Source: Verrucomicrobiota bacterium | GTDB lineage: Bacteria > Verrucomicrobiota > Lentisphaeria > JABSQK01 > JAJFLO01 | Length of the DNA stretch: 50,131 nucleotides | Assembly: GCA_021772615.1 (NCBI GenBank) | Contig: JAJFLQ010000003.1 | Span: 1-50,131 of the forward strand | Direction: 5' to 3' | Shown here: positions 36,603 to 46,252 of the stretch, in pieces | Layout of the letters: each line of letters starts with the position of its first letter | Position numbering within the stretch: the stretch's first letter is position 1 | The notes under the pieces: generated by a model | Database searches by the model: none | The model's input: only the letters and a program-made list of their open reading frames with translations | Told to the model about the DNA's origin: nothing | Made by a program: the position numbers and the translations under genes

Positions 36603-38733
36603 ACTAACGCCCATGATCAATGCCCCGGAGCTGACCGACGAGACCCGTCGATTCTTCTTCGAAGAGCCGATGCCTGGCTACGGCGGCGCCGGCCGTGACC
36701 CTGCCGGCGACAATACCAGCGCGTCCAGCGCCGAGGACGCGATCGTCACAATTGGTGAAGATAAAAAGGCATTCGAGATGTCGCCGGCCGCTGGTGATCC
36801 GATCAATCACGGTAGCTTATTGGATGACGTCGGTGGTCTCGATGTCTTTCTCGATAACTACCTTAAGGCCCGCCCGAAAAACAACGCTGTGGCATCCCCC
36901 CCCCCGAACCGTAGCGAGACAGACGGCGCTATTAACCAGCTCGTTTCCGCACTTATGAAAGTCGACCCGGATGCGGACACGCGAACGGTCGGCGCAACCG
37001 TGCGTCCGCCCGAACGACCGGTAGGCCGCCTGGAATTCGGCACGGTAATTGCAGACCGCTTCGAAGTCGGCGTCTTCATCAAGTCCGGCGGTTTCGGACA
37101 TGTCTACAAGGGATACCATCGCAAGCTCGATCGCGAAATCGCCATCAAGATTTTACGGAAAGAATTGATGGATGACCCCAGAATGGTCGAACGATTCTAC
37201 CGTGAAGCCAAAATCATGGCCAGCATCAATCATCCAAATGTCGTGAGGATTTTCGACGTCGGCGAAGAAGAATCGTTCTACTTTCTCGTCATGGAGTATG
37301 TCCGCGGCGCCAACCTCGACGATTACCTTCGCACACAGGGCAAGCTGGAGTTCGCAACGGCGTACCAGATGATGACCGATATTGCGAGCGCGCTTGCCGT
37401 GATCCACCAGCAAAGCATCGTGCATCGGGACATCAAGCCATCCAATATCATGGTAGACGAAAATGGCGACCCGAAGCTGATGGATTTTGGCATTTCCAAG
37501 ACCGATACGGTAAATGTCGCGACACCGCCGGACGATCTCACGTCGACCGGCACAGTCCTGGGGTCGCCGCTCTACATGTCGCCGGAACAATTCAATACGC
37601 CGGACAAGGTCTCGTGCGCGTCTGATATCTATTCGCTCGGCTTAACCTACTACCAGATGCTTACCGGCCTGCAGCCCATTTCGGAAGTGCAAATGGCGCG
37701 GATACGCAAACGTCAATGTGCCGCCGATCCGTATCTGGCCCAACAGATCGGCAGGACTGTTCCGGGTGCACTCAGTCGGGTGCTGTCTACAATGGTATCC
37801 GCCGAGCCGGAAAAGCGGTATCAGAACGGTGGCGAGGTGAAGGCTGCGCTGGAGCGGGTGAAGACATCCAGAATCCGACGCGCATTGGTTGTGGCCCTCG
37901 GCGTTCTCGCTGTCGGGTCGTTTGCGCTGTATGCACGTTCGCATATCGGATTGCCGCAGCCGACAAGTGAAAACGCCTATACCCACGCGCCGGGCAACGC
38001 CGTTGCGGATACAAGCCAACCCATCACAGCCAATCACAACACGGAAAAAATAGCTTTTGCAATGCCGCCGGCGAACAAAATCGACCACTGGATCAGTGCG
38101 CCGCGCATCTATTCCGTCCTGCCGTTCGGCAGCCCGGACGACGAGAGCCGCACCTATTTCTCCGACTACATCGTCACACACCTGACCACAAGCGGACATG
38201 ACATCGTCGAACGCGAGCGTGTCGACGCGGTCATCGCGGAATTGAAATTGAAAAGCACCGACTTCCCTGCAGCCGATACGGCTGTGCGCGTCGGTCGGCT
38301 GGTGGGCGCGCACATCATCATCACCGGAAATATCAGTCGCTACAACGGCGCCGACCGCATCATTGCCCGCGCGTTCGACGTCGAAACCACAGAGGTCCTG
38401 GCATCCGCGATTCTTGAGCCGGACGCGCTCGACGACGTACTCAGAACGATGACCACCACCATTGCCGACCGCATGGTGTTTCGCAGCTACATCGTCGCCG
38501 CCGACTCAGCGGCCATCCAGATTCAACATGGGCGGCGTCACGGCGCACGTCAAGGGATGAAACTCCGGGTAATGGACGATGCCGGCGAGACCGCTGCTGT
38601 GGTTGCGATCGAGCATGCAGAGGTTGCGAACGCCTCCGCAAGAATTCGGGCGGTCGAAACAGACATACAACCCGGCATGCGCGTCGAAGAAATCAAAGAT
38701 CGCGACGTCGCAACGGAGAGTGGCAGGCAGTGA
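36589..38733 (+). CDS. Membrane Ser/Thr protein kinase with CsgG-like extracytoplasmic domain
   Basis: 714 residues from ATG 36589 (GAGG upstream; ATG at 36613 is possible). About 150 disordered, Pro- and Asp-rich residues precede the kinase: IKSGGFGHVYKG, Lys187 in EIAIKIL, HRDIKPSNIM (279-288), DFG with Asp299, MSPEQF. A TM helix (ALVVALGVLAVGSFALYA) near residue 435 follows. The outer part (about 505-700) resembles CsgG/FlgO-type domains: RIYSVLPFGSPDDESRTYF, SGHDIVERERVDAVIAEL, AVRVGRLVGAHIIITGNI and ARAFDVETTEVLASA. A C10 tract lies at codons 103-106, before the kinase domain. The gene is fused in operon with the sigma factor and followed 55 bp later by a lipoprotein with the same kind of domain. 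Confidence 0.92.
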   Translation: MRRPKLTPMINAPELTDETRRFFFEEPMPGYGGAGRDPAGDNTSASSAEDAIVTIGEDKKAFEMSPAAGDPINHGSLLDDVGGLDVFLDNYLKARPKNNAVASPPPNRSETDGAINQLVSALMKVDPDADTRTVGATVRPPERPVGRLEFGTVIADRFEVGVFIKSGGFGHVYKGYHRKLDREIAIKILRKELMDDPRMVERFYREAKIMASINHPNVVRIFDVGEEESFYFLVMEYVRGANLDDYLRTQGKLEFATAYQMMTDIASALAVIHQQSIVHRDIKPSNIMVDENGDPKLMDFGISKTDTVNVATPPDDLTSTGTVLGSPLYMSPEQFNTPDKVSCASDIYSLGLTYYQMLTGLQPISEVQMARIRKRQCAADPYLAQQIGRTVPGALSRVLSTMVSAEPEKRYQNGGEVKAALERVKTSRIRRALVVALGVLAVGSFALYARSHIGLPQPTSENAYTHAPGNAVADTSQPITANHNTEKIAFAMPPANKIDHWISAPRIYSVLPFGSPDDESRTYFSDYIVTHLTTSGHDIVERERVDAVIAELKLKSTDFPAADTAVRVGRLVGAHIIITGNISRYNGADRIIARAFDVETTEVLASAILEPDALDDVLRTMTTTIADRMVFRSYIVAADSAAIQIQHGRRHGARQGMKLRVMDDAGETAAVVAIEHAEVANASARIRAVETDIQPGMRVEEIKDRDVATESGRQ
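36896..36905 (+). repeat. Homopolymeric C10 tract inside the kinase gene
   Basis: Ten consecutive cytosines encoding part of Ser-Pro-Pro-Pro at codons 103-106. Gain or loss of one base would shift the frame ahead of the kinase domain. Such tracts are a known source of phase variation and also of sequencing error. Confidence 0.9.
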
Positions 38734-38788
38734 CTGTCGTTGATTTAGGGATTTTCGGTGGAGGTCACAACGACCAGAAAGGTACAGT

Positions 38789-40801
38789 ATGCATCACGGA
38801 TTCCGCTATTGCATGATAATCGGCGTCGTTGTTGCGAGCGGGTGTGCGACGCCGCCCGATACGTATCAGCAGCCGTATCAGGTGAATGGCGCCACATACG
38901 GCGTGACGCGCGGTGTGTTCAGACCGCGCTGGTGGAATTTTTACGAACGCGGCCGATCATTCGCCGATGGCGGTTTTCTGGCGGAGGCAGAGCGCGACTT
39001 GCAACGCGCCGTAAAGATGCGAAAAACCGATCATCGACGCTCGCGCACCTATGGCCTGCATTTCGTCCGCTACTTCGGCAACCGCGAATACGGTATCGTC
39101 CTCTATCGTCAGGGCCGCAGCGCCGATGCCCTCCCCTATCTCGAACGCTCGCTGGATCAGGATCCGACTGAGAAGGCCGAATACTACCTGAGCCGCTGTC
39201 GATTGGATCTTGCCGACATCGATGATCACCGGAAACCAGAAATCGCCCTGGACGACGTCCCACCGTTGATCAACACCACAGAACTGCGTGTTTCGGGCCG
39301 TATCAGCGACGACGGCTACATCGACCGCGTACGAATCCATGATGCTGTTCGCGAACTGCTTCTCAAAGACCATGACCTCGCGTTTTCTGAAACACTCGCA
39401 CTCTTGCCCGGCCCGAATACGATCACCTTCGAAGCGCGGGATATAGCCGGCAATACAACCACCCTCACCCGGCATGTAACAGTAGATATCGACCCACCGA
39501 TGATTTCTCTGGATAGTCGTGTCGGCGGGTCCGCCGTGATAGCGGTACACGACGCGCATGCGGTAACGCCGCTCGCGCACCGCATCGTAAATGCCGTTTG
39601 TCTGCCGGCTGGCGCGAATCGCTTCACTCTTCGCCGGTTGTCCGTAAACGCGCCGATGTACGTGGAATTTGCAGATGCCGCGGGGAATCGCAACGGCATG
39701 CGTATTCCTGCAGCGCTTGCGGCTTCCGGTGAACGATCCGGCAGACCATTGCTGCGATCACTCGAAGATTGTCCCAGGCTGGTTGCAGGCGAACTGCAAA
39801 AGGGCATGCTTTCCGGTGAGCGACCGGTCGGCACGGCCACCGGAACGCAAAGAACAGACGTTATCAGAATTGAACTCGAGAAAATGCGGGACGACTTGGT
39901 TGTCTTCCAGGATCACGTGCTCATCGCGGGCCGTATCCACGGCGCGTTCGCGCAGTTTTCTTTCGACAACGATGTAAAACTCGCGAACGGGCGCGACGTC
40001 CGTTTCTGCTTTCGCAAAGACCTCACGCCCGGCATGAATCAGATTGCACTCGTCGTTGTAGACGAAAATGGCACTCGGCGCCGTCGGCATCTGCGCGTCG
40101 AGCGACGGATGGCTCCCCAGCAAGATCGTGAGTTGCGGGCGAAAGTCGTGCTCTGCCCACTTGCCAGGGAGGGTGGTGACCGCGATATCTCGCGACGCGA
40201 TTTTGACAATGTCCTGCACGAACTAAACGCCGTCGATCGCTTTCGACTACTCGAATCCGATCGTCTCGACGTGATCAGCCGCGAATTCGGTCTCATTAAA
40301 GACGGATGGATTCGCACCGACGGCGCCGCGCGCGTCGGCCGCGCGCTGAATGCGGACTACAGCCTTGCCTGCACCTTCAGGCCGACAGCCGGCGACGTCG
40401 AGATCTTCGCCCGCCTCATCGACGCCGAGACCCAAAAGGTTCTGGCGACGTGTGATGTCTACGCCGTCGTCGACGGCGCCGGTTTTGGCGATGCCTACAC
40501 GCGTTTTGTACAAAAGCTCGTACAGATCTACCCGGTAGTCGAGCAGCCAATACACAAGATGCGCGGGCAGAAGGTCCTTCTCAATGTCGGCGCGAACGCC
40601 AATCTCAAGGAGGGTATGAAGTTTGTCGCCTACCACCGCGGCCCATCGATCGTCGACTCCGAGACCGGCCAGGTCCTTGTCCGCGGCCGCATTCACCTCG
40701 ACGCGCCGCTAAACGTCACGCGCGTGAAACGCACCAATGCACACCTGAATGTGCGCAAGAATGAGGATATCGGCGACGCTGAGTATGTGGTGTCGCTGTA
40801 G
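38789..40801 (+). CDS. Lipoprotein with TPR-like and CsgG-like regions
   Basis: 670 residues; GAAAGG eight bases before ATG 38789. A lipoprotein signal peptide ends in VVVASGC (Cys19). Residues about 50-130 hold two TPR-like helical pairs (FYERGRSFADGGFLAEAERDL; YGIVLYRQGRSADALPYLERSL). Two Ig-like segments follow (VSGRISDDGYIDRVRI; DARDIAGNTTTLTRHVTV in essence; AGRIHGAFAQFSF). The C-terminal third is CsgG/FlgO-like: KVVLCPLAREGG, FRLLESDRLDVISREF, ARVGRALNADYSLACTF, RLIDAETQKVLATCDVY. It shares this module with the kinase just upstream, which suggests the two act together at the envelope. Confidence 0.88.
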   Translation: MHHGFRYCMIIGVVVASGCATPPDTYQQPYQVNGATYGVTRGVFRPRWWNFYERGRSFADGGFLAEAERDLQRAVKMRKTDHRRSRTYGLHFVRYFGNREYGIVLYRQGRSADALPYLERSLDQDPTEKAEYYLSRCRLDLADIDDHRKPEIALDDVPPLINTTELRVSGRISDDGYIDRVRIHDAVRELLLKDHDLAFSETLALLPGPNTITFEARDIAGNTTTLTRHVTVDIDPPMISLDSRVGGSAVIAVHDAHAVTPLAHRIVNAVCLPAGANRFTLRRLSVNAPMYVEFADAAGNRNGMRIPAALAASGERSGRPLLRSLEDCPRLVAGELQKGMLSGERPVGTATGTQRTDVIRIELEKMRDDLVVFQDHVLIAGRIHGAFAQFSFDNDVKLANGRDVRFCFRKDLTPGMNQIALVVVDENGTRRRRHLRVERRMAPQQDRELRAKVVLCPLAREGGDRDISRRDFDNVLHELNAVDRFRLLESDRLDVISREFGLIKDGWIRTDGAARVGRALNADYSLACTFRPTAGDVEIFARLIDAETQKVLATCDVYAVVDGAGFGDAYTRFVQKLVQIYPVVEQPIHKMRGQKVLLNVGANANLKEGMKFVAYHRGPSIVDSETGQVLVRGRIHLDAPLNVTRVKRTNAHLNVRKNEDIGDAEYVVSL

Positions 40802-41100
40802 GAGCGGCGCGATTCCGCAGCAGCGCTGATTGCGGTGACTGGAGGACGGCACATCTTGCGAAACTGCTACCACATTCGCCCGACACTCCCATCGCTTTTC
40901 CTTCGGTGTCCACACGATTCCTGAACGTGAACAGGCGATCATCCAAAAACATGACCTTGACCCGGCGGAAAGACACGTTTTATTAGCTATTGTGAATTAC
41001 GGCATTTTTGTCATAGGGACTTACGAAAGGAGACACGGCAACACAACATCGACCATACAATTCGCTAGGAACACACGACAAACACACGGGGGGATCAGAC

Positions 41101-43503
41101 ATGGGAAAACGTCAGAAAAAGGCAGCAGATCCGGCTGCCGATAATAAAATCGAAGAATCCTTTTTCCGCATTATTATCAAATTTGTCGACGATGCCGCGA
41201 TTCCCTTTGAGAACGGCGCCGAGTGCTATATTCGCAAGCTTGGATATCCGTTGTGGAGCGACTTTATCGAGCACCGCCTTGAAGCCGGTCTTGATCCTCT
41301 GCTGCAAGCCATTCCGCAGAAGCAGGTCCTTGCCTATGTAGCAACTGCCAAAGGCCTTGATCCCGCCTACTCGCCACCAAATCTGCTGGCTTATTTCACC
41401 ACGGTCTATGCACAAGAACAGGATGCCGAGGCATCAATCGCCCATTTGCAGAAATGTCCCCTTGTAGAATTTGCCTATATCGACCAGCCCAGCTCCGACT
41501 CAAGTACTGCTGATCCGCCATTCCAGCGCAATTGTTATCGCGAACCCACAGGGAACCCTCACTACCCAGACCAGGGCTACTTGTCCCCGGCGCCAATCGG
41601 TATCGACTGTGAATTCACCTGGCCCCGATCCAACGGCGACGGATTGTTGGGTGGCAGCGGAGAAGGCATCAATTTTATCGACCTTGAGCGAGGCTGGACG
41701 TTGGACCACGAAGACCTCGTCGCACTCCAGGCCCGACGCCTTTACGGCGACAACCGAGACGACAGCAATTATCATGGTACCCGTGCATTGGGCGTCGTCT
41801 GCGCCGACAACAATGACTGCGGCTGTATCGGAATTGCCTACTGTCTGAACTCTGTGAATGTTGTCTCATACTACGGCACCACGCGGCCCGATGCCATTCT
41901 CGCCGCTATTAGCCATCTGGGACCGGGCGATGTGTTGTTACTCGAAGCGGAAATCAATCTGCGCGACGGCGGTGGCAAGTACCCGATCGAAATACTTCGC
42001 GCGGAATTTGACTTGATCCGCTTGGCAACGGCCCTGCAGATCATTGTCATCGAGGCGGCCGGTAACGGCTCCAATGATCTGGATGCCTATACCACCACGA
42101 TCGACGGACGGCCTACTCACATCCTCAATCGCGACATCCCTGCGGAATTCCGAGACTCGCTCGCAATTATGGTAGGCATGGCCAAGTCTGCAGTACCGCG
42201 GTATCGCAAGACATCAAACTATGGCAGCCGCGTTGATTGCTTTGCCTGGGGCGAGAATGTCTGGACATGCGATTCGAATGCAGCCGGTGCGACCGACATG
42301 TATACCGAGACGTTCCGGGGGACATCAAGCGCCTCGGCGATCATAGCGGGTGCGGCAGCTGTTGTACAAGGCGTCGCGGTCGCAAAGATCCAGATGCGAT
42401 TCAGTCCACGGCGGCTACGCGCAATCCTGAGTTGCCCCTGTACCGGCACGCCGTCGGCGGATCCGCCGGTAGATCGTATCGGCGTGATGCCGGACCTACG
42501 GAAGATCATGCGTGGACCAGGCCTGAATATCGCGCCGGACATCTATGTCAGGGACAATATTGGTGATACCGGCGAAACGCCGCACCAGGGTACACTGTCT
42601 TCAAGTCCGGACATCATCGCGGTGCGGAGCCCCATTGCTGATCCTCAGGCGGCACTGGGCGAAGGAAGCGGAACAGAAAACCGAAAAGATCTCGGAGATC
42701 CCATACATGCGGGACATGACTACAGCCTATACGTTCGGATTCGAAACCGTGGTGGAACAGAGGCACGAAACGTATCCGTCACGGTGTATTGGTCAGAGGC
42801 ATCGACCCTTGTCACGTCCGACCTGTGGACATTAATCGGAACAACCGTGGCTCCAGCCGTTCCTGCAGGTGGGATATTGACGGTATCACCATCCATAACA
42901 TGGCCGCAGGCGGAGATTCCTGGCGCCGGACATTATTGTTTTGTGGCGATCATTGGCAACACCATGGATCCTGCGCCGGCATTGGCCGATTTCCGTACGT
43001 GGGAACTCTATCGGCGATATATTCGCGACAACAACAATGTCGCCTGGCGCAACTTCAATGTGGTGGACAGCGAGCCGGATCCGGTTATCGACCCCGACTA
43101 CATTCTCCTTGCGTTCGTCGCCACGGGCTTTCCCGACCTGCAGCGAAACATGCAGCTCAGTATTGTTTCCAGGCTTCCGCCGCAGTCGATCGTCCATCTC
43201 GACTCACTGTCGGCATTCGACGGCGCCAAGCCGTTGTACGAATCGACCGCGGAAGGTGCGCAAAAAACAGGTTGGTGGGGAATGCAGGTCAATTATGCCG
43301 GCGCCACCAGCCTGGCCACCGAGGTTTTCGAGGCCGGCGCAAAGAGAGCAATGCGCCTTCGCGTGAATATTCCGGCCGACGCCAGAAAACATGCCTACGA
43401 GATCTCTGTTCGCCAATCATACAGTGATACGGAAATCGGCCGCATTACCTGGCGGCTTCAATCACCGCTGCCAGACGCGATTTCGACAAAGGTCGTTAAA
43501 TGA
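41101..43503 (+). CDS. S8 (subtilisin-type) serine peptidase with C-terminal Ig-like domains
   Basis: 800 residues; GGGGGG about eight bases before ATG 41101. The catalytic residues are Asp194 (GINFIDLERGW), His225 (NYHGTRALGVV), oxyanion Asn322 (EAAGNGSND) and Ser409 (FRGTSSASAIIAGAAA). The first 130 residues look like an inhibitor-type prodomain (FFRIIIKFVDDAAIPFE; CPLVEFAYID). After about residue 430 comes a CARDB-like fold (YVRIRNRGGTEARNVSVTVYW) and another beta-rich domain. There is no signal peptide, so it either stays in the cytoplasm or is exported in another way. Preceded by 299 bp of non-coding DNA that should hold its promoter; followed 55 bp on by a FadL-type porin gene, probably in one operon. 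Confidence 0.9.
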   Translation: MGKRQKKAADPAADNKIEESFFRIIIKFVDDAAIPFENGAECYIRKLGYPLWSDFIEHRLEAGLDPLLQAIPQKQVLAYVATAKGLDPAYSPPNLLAYFTTVYAQEQDAEASIAHLQKCPLVEFAYIDQPSSDSSTADPPFQRNCYREPTGNPHYPDQGYLSPAPIGIDCEFTWPRSNGDGLLGGSGEGINFIDLERGWTLDHEDLVALQARRLYGDNRDDSNYHGTRALGVVCADNNDCGCIGIAYCLNSVNVVSYYGTTRPDAILAAISHLGPGDVLLLEAEINLRDGGGKYPIEILRAEFDLIRLATALQIIVIEAAGNGSNDLDAYTTTIDGRPTHILNRDIPAEFRDSLAIMVGMAKSAVPRYRKTSNYGSRVDCFAWGENVWTCDSNAAGATDMYTETFRGTSSASAIIAGAAAVVQGVAVAKIQMRFSPRRLRAILSCPCTGTPSADPPVDRIGVMPDLRKIMRGPGLNIAPDIYVRDNIGDTGETPHQGTLSSSPDIIAVRSPIADPQAALGEGSGTENRKDLGDPIHAGHDYSLYVRIRNRGGTEARNVSVTVYWSEASTLVTSDLWTLIGTTVAPAVPAGGILTVSPSITWPQAEIPGAGHYCFVAIIGNTMDPAPALADFRTWELYRRYIRDNNNVAWRNFNVVDSEPDPVIDPDYILLAFVATGFPDLQRNMQLSIVSRLPPQSIVHLDSLSAFDGAKPLYESTAEGAQKTGWWGMQVNYAGATSLATEVFEAGAKRAMRLRVNIPADARKHAYEISVRQSYSDTEIGRITWRLQSPLPDAISTKVVK

Positions 43504-43558
43504 ACATCAAGGGCGCGTCTACAAACATCAACCCAATCACCATGGAGCACATAACGCC

Positions 43559-44896
43559 ATGATAAGAAACGTGATGTATCGCGGCAGCATCGCCGTGACG
43601 CTGATAATGGGTCTCATAAGCGGAACGGCCACTGGGCAGGTGCCCGTGTTTCTGGAAATCGCAAACCCAAATCCGGTTGGGTCCGGAGCCCGGGCAATGG
43701 GTATGGCGAATGCGTTTATCGCCGTTGCAGACGATGCAACAGCGGCCTCCTGGAATCCTGGCGGACTGTCGCAATTGGAACGACCCGAATTGTCTTTCGC
43801 ATTCGAAAGTGTGATGACAAGTGAAACCACAGCGTTCCAGGGGCATCACCAGGAATCGTTTGATTTTCGCGACCTAAATTATTTTAGCGTCGTGTATCCA
43901 ATCGCACTGAAATCAGATCGTAATGTGGCGATCTCGATCAATTACCTGAAGCTGTTCAATTTCGAAAGGGAAGCGACGTTACCGTTTAATCTCGACCTGA
44001 GTGATCCCAATAATCCGTTCGTCACAGCAACGGCCGCCGGCGGTCTGACCGTTGATCAAACGGGAAATTTTTCGGTTCTTGCACCGTCGGCATCGATGGA
44101 CATAACACCGAATCTGTCACTTGGTTTGACAGTGAATATCTGGAATCACAGCATTACCGGGGATAGCGCGTTTGAGCGAAACCGATTTTCGGAGTCAACA
44201 TTGACAGTAACTCCGCCACCACCGATTCCAGTAAATCAGACCACTGAAAACAAAATCACAAAGGATAGGTACGAAGTTGACGACGGCTATTCTCTTGTTT
44301 TCGGCGGACTTTATCGGCTCAGCGACAGCTGGCAGATCGGCTGGGTTGTCAAGCCGCCCTATACCTTGGACCTTGATCATAGTACCCTGAGAATCACGAC
44401 AACCACCGCAGCACCAACACCACGGGCCAGCGTACCGCCGACGGTCGACACAACCCTTGAATTTCCGTGGACGTTAGGAATTGGAGCAACTGTTCGGCCA
44501 TCTGATCGCTCAACGTTGTCGTTTGACGTCACATGGACGCAATGGTCGGAGTACCGCTTCCGCGAAAACGGGCTCGACGCAAACCCACTTACCGGAAACA
44601 GAGAAAAATTAGAAGATACCGTAACACTGCGATTCGGTGGAGAATTCCTGCTGATTCGGGAACAATTCATCGTTCCCCTGCGAGCCGGAATCGGCTACGA
44701 TCCCGGCCCGTCAGAGCATGATGCCGATGAATTTTTTACCATGAATATTGGAACCGGCGTTCAATTGTTTGAGCGAATCAATATTGATCTGGCGTACGAA
44801 TTTCGCTGGGGACATGATGTGAACACAACGACGTTTGGAGTCACGCAGGAAAGCGAAAGACACCGCATCCTCGCGTCACTGATCTACTATTTCTAA
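43559..44896 (+). CDS. FadL/OmpP1-type outer-membrane protein
   Basis: 445 residues from ATG 43559; a frame to 43391 overlaps the peptidase gene and is not coding. Signal peptide (MYRGSIAVTLIMGLISGTATGQ). The N-terminus GSGARAMGMANAFIAVADDATAASWNPGGLSQLERPEL (key part ARAMGMANAFIAVADD) is the diagnostic start of the FadL/TodX family. Many amphipathic beta-strands follow and it ends in an aromatic residue (LIYYF), as outer-membrane barrels do. FadL proteins take up hydrophobic molecules; the substrate is unknown. A hairpin 57 bp after the stop may terminate the transcript. Confidence 0.92.
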   Translation: MIRNVMYRGSIAVTLIMGLISGTATGQVPVFLEIANPNPVGSGARAMGMANAFIAVADDATAASWNPGGLSQLERPELSFAFESVMTSETTAFQGHHQESFDFRDLNYFSVVYPIALKSDRNVAISINYLKLFNFEREATLPFNLDLSDPNNPFVTATAAGGLTVDQTGNFSVLAPSASMDITPNLSLGLTVNIWNHSITGDSAFERNRFSESTLTVTPPPPIPVNQTTENKITKDRYEVDDGYSLVFGGLYRLSDSWQIGWVVKPPYTLDLDHSTLRITTTTAAPTPRASVPPTVDTTLEFPWTLGIGATVRPSDRSTLSFDVTWTQWSEYRFRENGLDANPLTGNREKLEDTVTLRFGGEFLLIREQFIVPLRAGIGYDPGPSEHDADEFFTMNIGTGVQLFERINIDLAYEFRWGHDVNTTTFGVTQESERHRILASLIYYF

Positions 44897-44952
44897 TCAA
44901 GGCCAACTGTTCCTAAGTCGTGCTAAACGACATAAATCACCAAGTCAGAAGC

Positions 44953-44965
44953 GGGCGTGCCGCCC
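44953..44965 (+). terminator. Weak terminator hairpin after the FadL-type gene
   Basis: GGGCG-TGC-CGCCC with a 5-bp stem followed by ATTTTAT. Position fits the end of the peptidase-porin operon. The stem is short, so the call is tentative. Confidence 0.35.
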
Positions 44966-45100
44966 ATTTTATGTCATCGGCTCGGATCGAAGCCAGCTGT
45001 CGATTTTTTTCCTGAATTTTTCAACTGACTCCGCCGCCAAGCCGTTGATTTGGGCAGAGATTCGTGCTTGCAAGTCAATTGTCCGAAGTCCAACGGGCTG

Positions 45101-45760
45101 TTAGGGGACCGCAATGAGATCGATTACCTTGAACCCCCACGGCGCGTAAACGACGTCTTCTATGCGGCAACCTTCGGCACCGCCGGGTTTTCTTGCGACA
45201 ACGTCATAAGTGCCGTCGTCCAACATCATTTGATAAATGCCAGACCCATTAGCTACGGTTTGATCGACGATCACGCCACTCTGATACCAGAGAATCTCGT
45301 AGTTGCCGCCATAGCTGAACGGCGCTGCATCTATCGGGCATGTCGCCGCGTCTTGAACTTTGTGGACTTCTCCGTATGTGAACGACGGCAACGGCTCTGG
45401 ATCATCGGCTTGCCCTTCTGCATATTCCGGTGCTGGATCGGGTTTTGCCGGATCGCCTTTCGATTTTGCCCTGTGTCCAACGAAATCCACATCCAGGAGG
45501 CTATTCTCCCGGAGAAAGATGGTTCGTGATTTGAATACATGGAAGCCATCGTTGCTTGCCGTGACCTTTAGCAAGCCTTCGTTGCAACTCAACGCGTAGT
45601 TACCGCAGTGATCCGTACAGACCGAATCGATCTCGCCGGTTCGTTGATTCTGCACTTCGATCACAGCGCCCGGTATACGATAAGCCAAACCAACTTTTGC
45701 CTTCCATCGCACTGTTCCTTTTACGAATCCTGTTGCCATTGCAAGTGCCCCCCCGTTCAT
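45101..45760 (-). CDS. Protein with carboxypeptidase-regulatory-like fold, function unknown
   Basis: 219 residues from ATG 45760; ATG 45739 (212 residues) is equally possible. No signal peptide or TM helix. Residues about 10-95 resemble the CarboxypepD_reg beta-sandwich: VKGTVRWKAKVGLAYRIPGA, VIEVQNQRTGEI, GNYALSCNEGLLKVTASNDGF (short pieces of the repeating pattern), ending LLDVDFVGHR. A Pro/Asp/Glu linker (KPDPAPEYAEGQADDPEP) joins a second beta-rich part with a DDGTYDVVARKPGG motif. Function unknown. It lies alone on the minus strand with 490 bp of non-coding DNA upstream. Confidence 0.65.
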   Translation of the reverse strand: MNGGALAMATGFVKGTVRWKAKVGLAYRIPGAVIEVQNQRTGEIDSVCTDHCGNYALSCNEGLLKVTASNDGFHVFKSRTIFLRENSLLDVDFVGHRAKSKGDPAKPDPAPEYAEGQADDPEPLPSFTYGEVHKVQDAATCPIDAAPFSYGGNYEILWYQSGVIVDQTVANGSGIYQMMLDDGTYDVVARKPGGAEGCRIEDVVYAPWGFKVIDLIAVP

Positions 45761-46252
45761 GATGTTTTTCGATGTATTGACTGCCCGTGCTGTGGCGATG
45801 TCATCATCCCGCCATCACGACAAACGTAATCCAGACGATGTACAGTATGCGCACGTCGCAGCCAGCGGCCATTCTGTCCCGCCTACTGCGCTAAACTTTC
45901 GCTAACAACATGACTTAGTCAAATGAATTTTTAAAAAAAATAGAAATCCAGATTGACAGGCGATTTCTGAGGACTGAGGAATGCAAACACTTGCAGTCTT
46001 TCCGACTCGCAGTGTCCCGGACGTCTGAACGGCACAGGAGCGAAGTAAGATCGCAAGAATGAATCAAGACAGGCATCCTGTCTGTGCGCAACACCCGGTT
46101 CGGTCGACGCGCGCGTGGTCGGCTAAGGAGCGCTTTAACGTGCTTGCGTTATGTCATGCATAGTGCTTGTTCGACGTGGCGTGATATCGAGCTACAGCCT
46201 GGAAGGCTATGCTACTTTTCTGTGCGAACGGGCACCAGGCGACGGCGTTGGA
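45761..46252. other. Intergenic region with dispersed repeat and hairpin
   Basis: About 490 bp without a gene. It begins with the promoter side of the 45101 gene, includes an A-rich stretch at 45930-45943 and a perfect hairpin AGACAGG-CAT-CCTGTCT at 46067-46083, 20 bp before the dispersed repeat copy at 46104-46184. Nothing else recognised. Confidence 0.55.
46104..46184 (+). repeat. Dispersed intergenic repeat, copy B
   Basis: 81 bp, matching the 81-bp minus-strand copy at 7976-8056 in the same block order and, in its core (46130-46162), 27 of 33 bases of copy A. Core TGCTTGCGTTATGTCATGC. Confidence 0.65.

Noticed and set aside
45911..45921. TGACTTAGTCA dyad
   Set aside because: Short single dyad in AT-rich intergenic DNA; expected by chance and without a known regulator here.
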